Source: Gammaproteobacteria bacterium UBA2810
GTDB taxonomy: Bacteria; Pseudomonadota; Gammaproteobacteria; Enterobacterales; Succinivibrionaceae
DNA: 22,763 bases
Assembly (NCBI GenBank): GCA_002351705.1
Contig: DEHC01000018.1
Coordinates: 1 to 22,763, forward strand
Direction of reading: 5' to 3'
The position numbers were made by a program, and so were the translations under genes. Each line of letters opens with the position of its first letter. Within the stretch, counting starts at the first letter, position 1. The notes under the pieces are model-generated. The model had not been told where the DNA came from. It saw nothing but the letters and a program-made list of their open reading frames with translations, and did not search any database. Of this stretch, positions 16,533-22,763 are shown piece by piece.

Positions 16533-18325
16533 ATCCTTCCCTTTTCCCTGCCCGACAGGGTGATCCTCATCAGAAGGTTGACCGGGCAGTAATCCCTGAC
16601 AGCCTCAGCGAGCACCCTGCCGAATGCGTACAGCCCGACGCCGGCGAGCTTCTGCTCGTCGAGCGTCAGCTCCAGCGCATAGCCTTTCTCGTAATAGACG
16701 CATCCCTGCTGCACGAACCTGAAAACCTCGGGGAGGCTCTCCGCCTTCCAGATGCCGTCCTCAAGAGCGCGCCTCTCGCTGCTGCCGCCCGGGAAATAGG
16801 CGCCTGTGAGCTGCCGGAGCATGCTGAGGCAGGTCCCGCCGTCCTCGGACATGAAAGCCGAAAGGTTGAGCATGACGTAAGAGAGCCTCGTGAAGCTGTC
16901 GGCGCTGCCCCTCATCATCAGTGGCTCACGCGGATCAGTGGGCGGCACCAGCGCGGTTCCGCCGCATGCCCCGGAGGGCGAGGTGAATGCTGAGCCGGTC
17001 CTGATGAAAAGCGGCAGATCCGCATTCGTTGCCCAGCCCTCGGCGCTGAACTCGCTGAAGCGCCCGTCCGCGGCAGAATACCCGCCGCCCGAGAGCGCGA
17101 TGAACACGTCGGTCTTCACGTAGGAGCTCCGCCTGCGGTAGAGCCCGTTCTTCCTCTTCGCGCGCCTCATGGAGAAGAACACTGCCCCCTCCTCCGTATC
17201 GCCGAGCCCTCTCATGGAGTAGAACGGACGGGCGATTCCCGCGGAGCGGTTCGATCCGTCAAAAAGCTCAAGCGAGTCAAGCGAGCAGATCTCATAGTTG
17301 AGCGGCCCGGTGCGGACCGGCTCGCAGAGGAACTCCCGGCTCATGCCGAGACGCACGCGATCGCTGCGGAACCTGAAAAGGTTGAGCGCGGCGGCGCAGT
17401 TGAGCCTGACGTTTTCGGCGCTCACTGACCTCACCAGACGGATATCCCGGTCAAAGCAGAGGAGAATCACGGCTCTGCCCGCGCCGGATGAGCGCAGCGC
17501 CCTGCCGAGCCCCTTAAGCCTTATGAAATGGAGAAGGAACGGATAGGTGAAGAAGATGAGCAGCGCGGATACCCCGGGCATTACCCTGAGCGCCTTCTCA
17601 AGAATATTGCGCTTCTCTGAGAACAGGCGCAGCTGCGGCACGATGCCCTCAAGCCTTACGGTTCTCTCCCCGTCCTTCAGGTAGACCCCGGCAAGCCCGT
17701 GCTCAAGGGCCTCCGCAAGCTGCGAGGCATCAGAGTCAGGCATGTTGAGGAAAATGTCGATGTCATCCGGAAGAAATGACTCACTGTCCTCAATCCCAGG
17801 GAAATCCAGGGTGAGCCTCAGCGCGGATCTGGAGCCGCGCAAGCGGATCTCCTCAGGCCCGAGCTCTCCGTCAAGTGTAGGTAGGCAGGCTGCCTCCGTG
17901 ATTTCCCCCGGGACGATGCTCTCCTTCCAGAGCGTCGTGTACCTGACGGCGCGGTCCGATGCGCCGGTCATCACATCAAGAGCGCAGTCCTCGGGAAGGC
18001 TCAGCGTGCCTGCTGAGGAGTTCTTCTTCTGAAGCTCCAGCACCGTGCCCGAGGGAAGCGGCACCGCCATCAGCGGACAGAGCTTCTGCAGCAGCGACTG
18101 CAGGAAAAGGGGATAGCCGTCATCAAACTTCTGCTCGACCCTTGCCGAGAGGAAGGCGGCGCCCTCGAGGAGGCGCTCCACAAAGGGATCCCTCGTCTCC
18201 TGCTGCGACATGTCGAGCCTCGAGGCTATTTTCGGATTCTGCCTCGCGAACTCGGCGCTCAGCTCCCTGAGGTGCTCGAGGTTGGTGCGGTAATATTCGA
18301 GGAAGCCGTCTTTCATGTCCGGCAT
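16505..18325 (-). CDS. tssF: TssF baseplate component
   Basis: TssF is the main structural subunit of the baseplate wedge, assembling with TssG and TssE around the VgrG spike. The N-terminus shows the family signature: Tyr-Tyr-x-x-x-Leu-x-x-Leu-Arg-Glu-Leu-x-x-Glu-Phe-Ala (11-27), Pro-Lys-Ile-Ala-Ser-Arg-Leu (31-37) and Asp-Pro-Phe-Val-Glu-Arg-Leu-Leu-Glu-Gly (47-56), then Phe-Asp-Asp-Gly-Tyr-Pro (67-72). The length of 606 is normal. The ATG at 18325 is given; an ATG three codons later also fits. It overlaps tssE by 13 bases and tssG by 28. No anomalies were seen. Confidence 0.95.
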   Translation of the reverse strand: MPDMKDGFLEYYRTNLEHLRELSAEFARQNPKIASRLDMSQQETRDPFVERLLEGAAFLSARVEQKFDDGYPLFLQSLLQKLCPLMAVPLPSGTVLELQKKNSSAGTLSLPEDCALDVMTGASDRAVRYTTLWKESIVPGEITEAACLPTLDGELGPEEIRLRGSRSALRLTLDFPGIEDSESFLPDDIDIFLNMPDSDASQLAEALEHGLAGVYLKDGERTVRLEGIVPQLRLFSEKRNILEKALRVMPGVSALLIFFTYPFLLHFIRLKGLGRALRSSGAGRAVILLCFDRDIRLVRSVSAENVRLNCAAALNLFRFRSDRVRLGMSREFLCEPVRTGPLNYEICSLDSLELFDGSNRSAGIARPFYSMRGLGDTEEGAVFFSMRRAKRKNGLYRRRSSYVKTDVFIALSGGGYSAADGRFSEFSAEGWATNADLPLFIRTGSAFTSPSGACGGTALVPPTDPREPLMMRGSADSFTRLSYVMLNLSAFMSEDGGTCLSMLRQLTGAYFPGGSSERRALEDGIWKAESLPEVFRFVQQGCVYYEKGYALELTLDEQKLAGVGLYAFGRVLAEAVRDYCPVNLLMRITLSGREKGRICQWTPGNV

Positions 18326-18810
18326 CCTGCCTGATCAAGCCGGGGAATGCCGGTCTCGAGATCAAGCACAAAGCGGCAGTTCACCTCGTCCGCGGAAAAC
18401 GGGTTCTGCGATATGCGGGCGCTGACGCTCACAGTGAGGCTGTTTCTGCGCTGGCCGTCACTGTTTTTTGCCTCGACCAGAACGCTCTTCGGATCCAGCC
18501 GCGGCTCGAAATGGATAATCTGCTCCCTGATCTGCCGGCAGATGCCTATCACCGTCTCCTCGCTGCTCTGGCGTCCGCAGAAGTTGCCGATGCCGAAGCC
18601 GAGGACGGAATAGATGATGTACGGATCATTCCCGAGCTCATCAGGGCCGGGACGGGAGCAGGAATTGAGAATAAGGCTGATATTGTCCAGGATCTCCTGC
18701 TTGAGGTGCTTCAGGTCAGACAGATCCTGCAGGCGCTCCCCTGAGGTGAGCCTCAGGAAGACGCCCGGGAGATAGGTGCCTGATTTCCTCGGAGATCCCG
18801 TATCAGCCAT
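18313..18810 (-). CDS. tssE: TssE (gp25-like) baseplate component
   Basis: TssE resembles T4 gp25, a small baseplate protein that nucleates sheath assembly. The helical N-terminal part (Asp-Leu-Lys-His-Leu-Lys, then a stretch through Asn-Ser-Cys-Ser-Arg-Pro) is followed by Val-Leu-Gly-Phe-Gly-Ile-Gly (69-75), matching the usual 'VLNYGIPD', and by a Phe-Glu-Pro-Arg-Leu segment (101-105), which is well conserved in the family and precedes the beta-rich end. The length of 165 is typical. The hcp-tssE gap is 33 bases and the nearest purine-rich AGGA is about a dozen bases from the ATG, so translation may be weak compared with hcp; this would suit a low-copy baseplate part. Confidence 0.92.
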   Translation of the reverse strand: MADTGSPRKSGTYLPGVFLRLTSGERLQDLSDLKHLKQEILDNISLILNSCSRPGPDELGNDPYIIYSVLGFGIGNFCGRQSSEETVIGICRQIREQIIHFEPRLDPKSVLVEAKNSDGQRRNSLTVSVSARISQNPFSADEVNCRFVLDLETGIPRLDQAGCRT

Positions 18811-18843
18811 AGCTTAACTGCTGTCCTGCCTGTTTAACGAGGA

Positions 18844-19371
18844 TCAGGAGTTCTCAACCTGGTTGAAGGAGGCCTCAACCGCGCCGTCCTTGGTGTTGTC
18901 CGGCTTGATTGCGGTGACCTTCCAGGTGATCTTGCCGGCGATCATCTCAACCTCCTCGGTCGGGATGTAGACGCCGTCAGCGCCTGCGAAGCTGTCAATG
19001 ATGTCCTCGCTCGAGTTTCCGCTGTTCACCACGGACTTGACGAAGCACTTGGAAAGCTTGACGTTCTCGAGGGTTACCTCATACACAGGAACCTGGGCGC
19101 CTGCCACAGCGCGGCAGACCTGGAACTGGACCTTGGGCACCTTCTGTCCGGAAAGGCAGAACTGCTGGAGCTTCGGAGTAGCCTTGTCAACCAGATGGGT
19201 GAACCTGAACGGCAGGAACTGGCCGCGTCCGGAAACATCAGTTGCCCTGCCGACGCCGACATTCTGCATCGCGCCGTGGGAGAAGCTGATGACCTCGATC
19301 CACTTGGAGTGAGCCTTGTCGCTCGACTCGCCGTCGATCCCCTCGATCTTTACAAAAAAGTCAGATGCCAT
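18844..19371 (-). CDS. hcp: Hcp (TssD) tube protein
   Basis: Hcp hexamers stack into the inner tube that is fired from the cell; small effectors can ride in its lumen. The N-terminal block Phe-Phe-Val-Lys-Ile-Glu-Gly-Ile-Asp-Gly-Glu-Ser (5-16) and the following Trp-Ile-Glu-Val-Ile-Ser-Phe-Ser-His-Gly (24-33) are typical. Later features are the repeated Phe-Thr-His-Leu-Val-Asp-Lys-Ala-Thr-Pro block (57-66), in the place of the usual 'TK..DKASP', and a final Trp-Lys-Val-Thr strand. The length of 175 is normal, with no C-terminal toxin fusion. GAGGTG precedes the ATG. A small hairpin overlaps the tssC stop just upstream, which may allow hcp to be expressed at a different level from the sheath genes. 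Confidence 0.96.
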   Translation of the reverse strand: MASDFFVKIEGIDGESSDKAHSKWIEVISFSHGAMQNVGVGRATDVSGRGQFLPFRFTHLVDKATPKLQQFCLSGQKVPKVQFQVCRAVAGAQVPVYEVTLENVKLSKCFVKSVVNSGNSSEDIIDSFAGADGVYIPTEEVEMIAGKITWKVTAIKPDNTKDGAVEASFNQVENS

Positions 19372-19391
19372 TTTTCACCTCATTGTCAATT

Positions 19392-19406
19392 ACTGACAGC
19401 GTCAGT
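19392..19406. promoter_or_regulatory. Short hairpin overlapping the tssC stop, upstream of hcp
   Basis: ACTGAC and GTCAGT form a perfect six-base stem with a three-base loop, spanning the tssC TGA (19402-19404), about 20 bases before the hcp ATG. No T-run follows on the minus strand. It could be an RNA processing or stabilising element that raises hcp relative to tssC, or mere chance; short stems like this arise often. Confidence 0.3.
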
Positions 19407-20895
19407 TGGAACCGCTCGGGACCTTGGTGGTCAGTCTGAGCGAAGTGGTAAGGCCTTCAAGCTGGTAATGCGGCCTCAGATAGAATTTTGCCTGGTAGTA
19501 GCCCGGCTGCCCCTCGACATCCTCAACAACGACCTTCGCCTCGGCGAGAGGGTACTTGGCCTTGACCTCCTCGGAGGCGTTGGGGTCAGACGTGACATAG
19601 TTCGATATCCAGTTGGAGAGCCAGGACTCCATGTCGGCGCAGCTCTTGAAGGAGCCGATCTTGTCGCGGACGATGCACTTGAGATAGTGCGCGAACCTGG
19701 AGGTGGCAAAGATGTACGGCAGACGCGCCGAAAGGCTCGCGTTGGCGGTCGCGTCAGGATTGTCATACTCCTGCGGCTTGTTCACCGTCTGCCCGCCGAG
19801 GAAGACCGCGTAGTCGGTGTTCTTCCAGTAGCAGAGGGGCAGGAAGCCGTTCTTCGAGAGCTCTGCCTCGCGCCGGTCGGTGATGGCGATCTCGGTCGGG
19901 CACTTCATCGCCATGCCGCCGTCGGTGGTCGGGAAGCAGTGGGTCGGGAGCGACTCGACAACGCCGCCTGACTCGACGCCGCGGATATGCGCGCACCAGC
20001 CGTAATCGGCGAACGAGCGGTTGATGTTCACGCCCATGGCGTAGGCCGCGTTCATCCAGGAGTACTTCGCGGAGTCGCCGTTGCCGGTGTCCTCGGTGAA
20101 GCTGAAGGTCTCGACCGGGTTGGTCTCAGGTCCGTACGGGCTGCGGCTCAGCACCCTAGGAAGGGTGAGAGCGACATAGCGGCTGTCGTCTGACTCCCTG
20201 AAGGAGCGCCATGCGGCATACTCGGGAGTCGAGAAAATCTTGGTCAGATCGCGGGGATTTGCCAGATCCTGCCAGGAGTCAAGGTTCATCATGGAAGGAT
20301 CAGCCGCGGCGATGAACGGGGCGTGGGCGGCTGCCGAGATCTGGGAGATGCCCTTCAGCAGCTCGATGTCCGGAGCGCTCTGGTTGAAGTAGTAGTCGCC
20401 TACGATGCAGCCTAAGGGCTCGCCGCCCGCGGTGCCGTACTCATCCTCGTAGATCTGCTTGAAGAGCGGGCTCTGATCCCAGGAGCTGCCCTTGAACTTC
20501 TTGATGGTCTTCTGCAGATCCTTCTTGCTGATGTTGAGCACGCGGATCTTGAGCGACTCGCTGGTCTCTGTGTTGCTGACGAGATAGGAGAGCCCTCTCC
20601 ATGCGCTCTCAAGGCTCTCGAAGTCCTTGTTGTGGATAATCTCGTTGACCTGGGCGCTCAGCTTGGCGTCAAGCTCGGAGATAATGCCCTCGATGGTCTT
20701 GACGGCGTTGCCGCTCACGATGTTCGCGCTCTCGAGCGCCTGGGTGACCAGCGTCCTGACGGCTCCCTTCACCGCCCTGTCCGCCTCCTCCGACTTCGGC
20801 TTGAACTCCTCGTTGATAAGCTTGTCAAAATCGGAAAGCTCCATTGACGCGGCAGCTGCGCCGGCGCCGGCCTGTTCCCTGAGTTCCTCAGCCAT
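19402..20895 (-). CDS. tssC: TssC (VipB) contractile sheath large subunit
   Basis: TssC pairs with TssB to build the contractile sheath around the Hcp tube. Clear family blocks are DFESLESAWRGLSYLVSNT (91-109), Gly-Asp-Tyr-Tyr-Phe (166-170), the Ala-Pro-Phe-Ile-Ala-Ala-Ala-Asp-Pro segment (192-200) and RYVALTLPRVLSRSPYG (239-255). The C-terminal part carries the conserved Gly-Tyr-Tyr-x-Ala-Lys-Phe-Tyr-Leu-Arg-Pro-His-Tyr-Gln-Leu-Glu-Gly end used in sheath assembly. The length of 497 is normal. It begins two bases after tssB, the standard pairing. Confidence 0.97.
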   Translation of the reverse strand: MAEELREQAGAGAAAASMELSDFDKLINEEFKPKSEEADRAVKGAVRTLVTQALESANIVSGNAVKTIEGIISELDAKLSAQVNEIIHNKDFESLESAWRGLSYLVSNTETSESLKIRVLNISKKDLQKTIKKFKGSSWDQSPLFKQIYEDEYGTAGGEPLGCIVGDYYFNQSAPDIELLKGISQISAAAHAPFIAAADPSMMNLDSWQDLANPRDLTKIFSTPEYAAWRSFRESDDSRYVALTLPRVLSRSPYGPETNPVETFSFTEDTGNGDSAKYSWMNAAYAMGVNINRSFADYGWCAHIRGVESGGVVESLPTHCFPTTDGGMAMKCPTEIAITDRREAELSKNGFLPLCYWKNTDYAVFLGGQTVNKPQEYDNPDATANASLSARLPYIFATSRFAHYLKCIVRDKIGSFKSCADMESWLSNWISNYVTSDPNASEEVKAKYPLAEAKVVVEDVEGQPGYYQAKFYLRPHYQLEGLTTSLRLTTKVPSGSN

Positions 20896-20897
20896 GA

Positions 20898-21431
20898 TTA
20901 CTTGCCCTCCTCGGTGTCTGAACCAGGTTTCTTCTCCTCTGTCTTTGCCTGCCCGGCAAGCGCCTTGAGCAGCGCAGGATCACTGAGGATCTTGCTGATG
21001 AGCTCCTCGGCCCCGGTCTTTCCGTCCATGTAGGAAAGCAGGTTTGCAAGCTGCTTCCTGGCCTCAAGGAGCTGCTTCACGCCGTCAACCTTCTCGGCGA
21101 CCCTGTCAGGGGAGAAGTCCTCCATGCTCTCGAAGGTCATGTCTACGGCAAGGTTCCCGTCGCCATTGATGACATTCGGCACCTGGAAGGCGACCCTGGG
21201 CTTCATGCTCTTGAGCCTCTCGTCAAAGTTGTCAGCGTCAATCTCGACGAACTTGCGCTCGTCAACGCGGGGGAGCGGATCCTTGGGCTTCCCGGAAAGG
21301 TCAGACATGACGCCCATCACGAACGGCAGGTTGACCTTCTTTTCCGCGCCGTAAAGCTCAACATCGTACTCAACCTGGACTCGCGGCGCCCGGTTCTGCG
21401 CCAGGAATTTCTGTGAATTTTTTGTTGCCAT
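20898..21431 (-). CDS. tssB: TssB (VipA) contractile sheath small subunit
   Basis: TssB forms the sheath with TssC. The N-terminal half has the family signature: Ala-Pro-Arg-Val-Gln-Val-Glu-Tyr-Asp-Val (15-24), KKVNLPFVMGVMSDLSG (31-47), Leu-Pro-Arg-Val-Asp-Glu-Arg-Lys-Phe-Val-Glu-Ile (53-64) and the MKPRVAFQVPN block (76-86). A helical region follows, with Leu-Leu-Glu-Ala-Arg-Lys-Gln-Leu-Ala-Asn-Leu (121-131). The charged C-terminus of about 15 residues (Lys/Glu-rich) is disordered. The length of 177 is typical. AAGGAG sits seven bases before the ATG, and tssA ends 10 bases upstream. Confidence 0.96.
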   Translation of the reverse strand: MATKNSQKFLAQNRAPRVQVEYDVELYGAEKKVNLPFVMGVMSDLSGKPKDPLPRVDERKFVEIDADNFDERLKSMKPRVAFQVPNVINGDGNLAVDMTFESMEDFSPDRVAEKVDGVKQLLEARKQLANLLSYMDGKTGAEELISKILSDPALLKALAGQAKTEEKKPGSDTEEGK

Positions 21432-21441
21432 CCCCTGCTCC

Positions 21442-22506
21442 TTAGTTCTCAGCCGGCTTTACGCCAAGCTGCTCTCTTACTTTTCCAAGCGAATCCTGAT
21501 CAATCTCGGCCAGGATATCGACGAAATTCATGTCAGCCATGCGCAGAGCCCTGTCGAGGAGGAACGGCAGCGGGCTGCTTGGCTCGGCCTTCCGGAAATA
21601 CTCCGAGCACTTCTCAATCAGCATCAGGGCATCGGCGCGGTTCGTGATCCGGTATGACCTGATATCCGCGACGGCTGCATTGACCATTGCGGGAACAGGC
21701 CGGGCAGGGACTGCCTCAGGCTCTGCGGCAGGCTCCTCAGCCGCCTCCGGAGCTGGGGCCTCATCAGGCTGCAGCGAGCCGTAGAACCTGATGAGCCTCT
21801 TCAGCTCCGTCTCGAGAGAGTCGAAGCTGACCGAGCCGCCGTTGCCCGCCTTCGCATTGAACCCGTCAGCAATCTTCCCGAGGAGATCCATCACGGCCTG
21901 AGCCGCCCCGGCCTGCTCCTTAACGGCAGAGGCTGGCACCGAGCGCAGCTGGGCCTGCATGACAGCGGAATCCGTCTCACCGCCAGCCGCCTCGAGAGTG
22001 CCGTCACTTATCAGCAGATCCCTCAGCGTGTAAGGAAGCGCGTCAACAAGGCGGATTTTCCTGAAATGGCTGATAAACTGGATTGGATCGCTGAACGCCC
22101 CGTTCTTGGGGGAGAGCATGTTGAGTATGTTCACGCGCTCTGTGGGATCATTGTCATCGTCAGGATCAAGGCGCGGCCAGAACTCGTCCCAGAGGCTGTC
22201 AATCAGGAAGCTGATGACCTCAAGGCCGGCCCTGAGGCCCGGGAGGCCGCTGTTGCAGAAGGCGGCAACGGTGAAATAGGACGCAACCCTCAGGTCGCGG
22301 GTCCTGGTCCAGAGCTTCTCGCAGTCCTTCTGCAGCTTCCGGTAGTCAGGATCCCGGCCCTCGATGACGGAATCCCCCATCTCCTGCGCCTCCACCGGAG
22401 TGGCAAGGGACTCGAGCCCCATGTAGAGACTGTCGTACTCGCAGTCCTCACCGGCAGGATCGCCGGGAAGCGGCGCAAGCATTTCAGCTGAATCAGGCAA
22501 AGACAT
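21442..22506 (-). CDS. tssA: TssA assembly and capping protein (ImpA N-terminal domain)
   Basis: TssA primes tube and sheath polymerisation at the baseplate. Residues about 12-130 are the ImpA N-terminal domain, with Leu-Pro-Gly-Asp-Pro-Ala-Gly-Glu-Asp-Cys-Glu-Tyr-Asp (13-25), RDPDYRKLQKDCEKLWTRTR (51-70) and a Leu-Trp-Asp-Glu-Phe-Trp-Pro-Arg-Leu-Asp block (105-114). An Ala/Pro/Glu-rich linker lies at about 248-273. The C-terminus, with Tyr-Phe-Arg-Lys-Ala-Glu-Pro-Ser-Ser-Pro-Leu-Pro (303-314), is of the short-type TssA. The length of 354 and this ending resemble Pseudomonas TssA1 rather than the long sheath-capping class; that subclass is from memory. GAGGG lies upstream of the ATG. It is the first gene of the operon. 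Confidence 0.94.
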   Translation of the reverse strand: MSLPDSAEMLAPLPGDPAGEDCEYDSLYMGLESLATPVEAQEMGDSVIEGRDPDYRKLQKDCEKLWTRTRDLRVASYFTVAAFCNSGLPGLRAGLEVISFLIDSLWDEFWPRLDPDDDNDPTERVNILNMLSPKNGAFSDPIQFISHFRKIRLVDALPYTLRDLLISDGTLEAAGGETDSAVMQAQLRSVPASAVKEQAGAAQAVMDLLGKIADGFNAKAGNGGSVSFDSLETELKRLIRFYGSLQPDEAPAPEAAEEPAAEPEAVPARPVPAMVNAAVADIRSYRITNRADALMLIEKCSEYFRKAEPSSPLPFLLDRALRMADMNFVDILAEIDQDSLGKVREQLGVKPAEN

Positions 22507-22763
22507 CAGTCAACCCTCGGGACAGCCCGGGATGCAGAGTCATCCGGCTGCCCTTCTGAATTTATGAAGTCCTCCGTCCGCCCGGATGCAGGCTGCCGTA
22601 CACCGGCGGGCTTCTGCAATGGCATGCGGGGACATGTTTTTCTAATCGTTAAGGCAATGTTACTATTCACAGCCGACTTGTGCAAGAGCTCCAACCGTCA
22701 ATTTTTGAGGGGTATTTCATAGCAGCGTAATCCATGAATAAAATATTGGCTATATAATTAAAA
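22507..22763 (-). other. Leader region upstream of tssA, no convincing gene
   Basis: This 257-base stretch lies ahead of the operon and becomes AT-rich beyond about 22700. A frame with a TTG start at 22694 ends in a TGA overlapping the tssA ATG, but it has no ribosome site, unlikely composition and no recognisable product, so it is not called. The region probably holds the operon promoter and control sites; the window ends before the next gene upstream is reached. Confidence 0.5.
22657..22685 (-). promoter_or_regulatory. Weak promoter candidate for the T6SS operon
   Basis: TTGCAC (plus 22680-22685) and TAACAT (plus 22657-22662) lie on the minus strand 17 bases apart, about 150 bases ahead of tssA. 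The -35 match is poor (three of six) and the -10 is four of six. A TTGACG at plus 22696-22701 has no good partner. Assignment is by eye and tentative. Confidence 0.2.

Noticed and set aside
22506..22694. 62-residue leader frame ending with a TGA overlapping the tssA ATG
   Set aside because: TTG start, no ribosome site, low-complexity composition; the overlap is probably chance.
22680..22702. Possible sigma54 site (GG...TTGCA) ahead of tssA
   Set aside because: The distances from the two GG pairs to GC are 7 and 11 bases; a sigma54 promoter needs 10.
1..22763. tRNA genes, insertion sequences or integrase remnants
   Set aside because: None was seen by eye; coding is almost continuous T6SS on one strand and no transposase-like or tRNA-like sequence was recognised.

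Overview
The window holds one complete type VI secretion system (T6SS, Proteobacterial T6SSi type). It lies entirely on the minus strand and is read from about 22.5 kb down to position 18. All 13 core components are recognisable, plus a PAAR spike tip. The TssJ lipoprotein/TssM/TssL trans-envelope complex shows a diderm Pseudomonadota. Genus and class cannot be fixed from this sequence; GC-rich lines of the core genes count about 60-70% G+C. A gut or environmental gammaproteobacterium is only a guess.

Layout in transcription order: an AT-richer leader (22507-22763) with a weak promoter candidate; tssA, tssB, tssC, hcp (tssD), tssE, tssF, tssG, tssH (clpV), a PAAR gene, tssJ, tssK, tssL, tssM; a 122-base gap with a hairpin; a very long vgrG (1123 codons); then a 205-base AT-rich gap and two accessory genes, a small hydrophobic/Thr-rich protein and a 398-residue protein that resembles DUF6931. 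Genes from tssA to tssM overlap or lie within about 45 bases of each other, so they are probably one transcriptional unit. The window ends just past the last gene, so the locus may continue to the left.

How they work together: TssJ-TssL-TssM form the membrane complex. TssK-E-F-G with the VgrG spike form the baseplate. TssA primes and caps assembly of the Hcp tube and the TssB/TssC contractile sheath, and TssH (ClpV) recycles the contracted sheath. PAAR sharpens VgrG. No DUF4123 (Tap), DUF2169 or DUF1795 adaptor, kinase/phosphatase/Fha module or recognisable toxin is seen, so the VgrG C-terminal half and the two downstream genes are the best places to look for cargo, adaptor or immunity functions.

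The most unusual part is the downstream end of vgrG. Composition drops sharply about halfway through the gene. The protein ends in six in-frame 12-base repeats (five Glu-Ser-Gly-Ser units and one Asp-Ser-Gly-Ser), and then a TAG stop occupies the position where the acidic residue of a seventh unit would be. The frame stays open for 26 more codons, keeping the four-residue period for several units. An interrupted inverted repeat and a promoter candidate for the accessory pair follow immediately.
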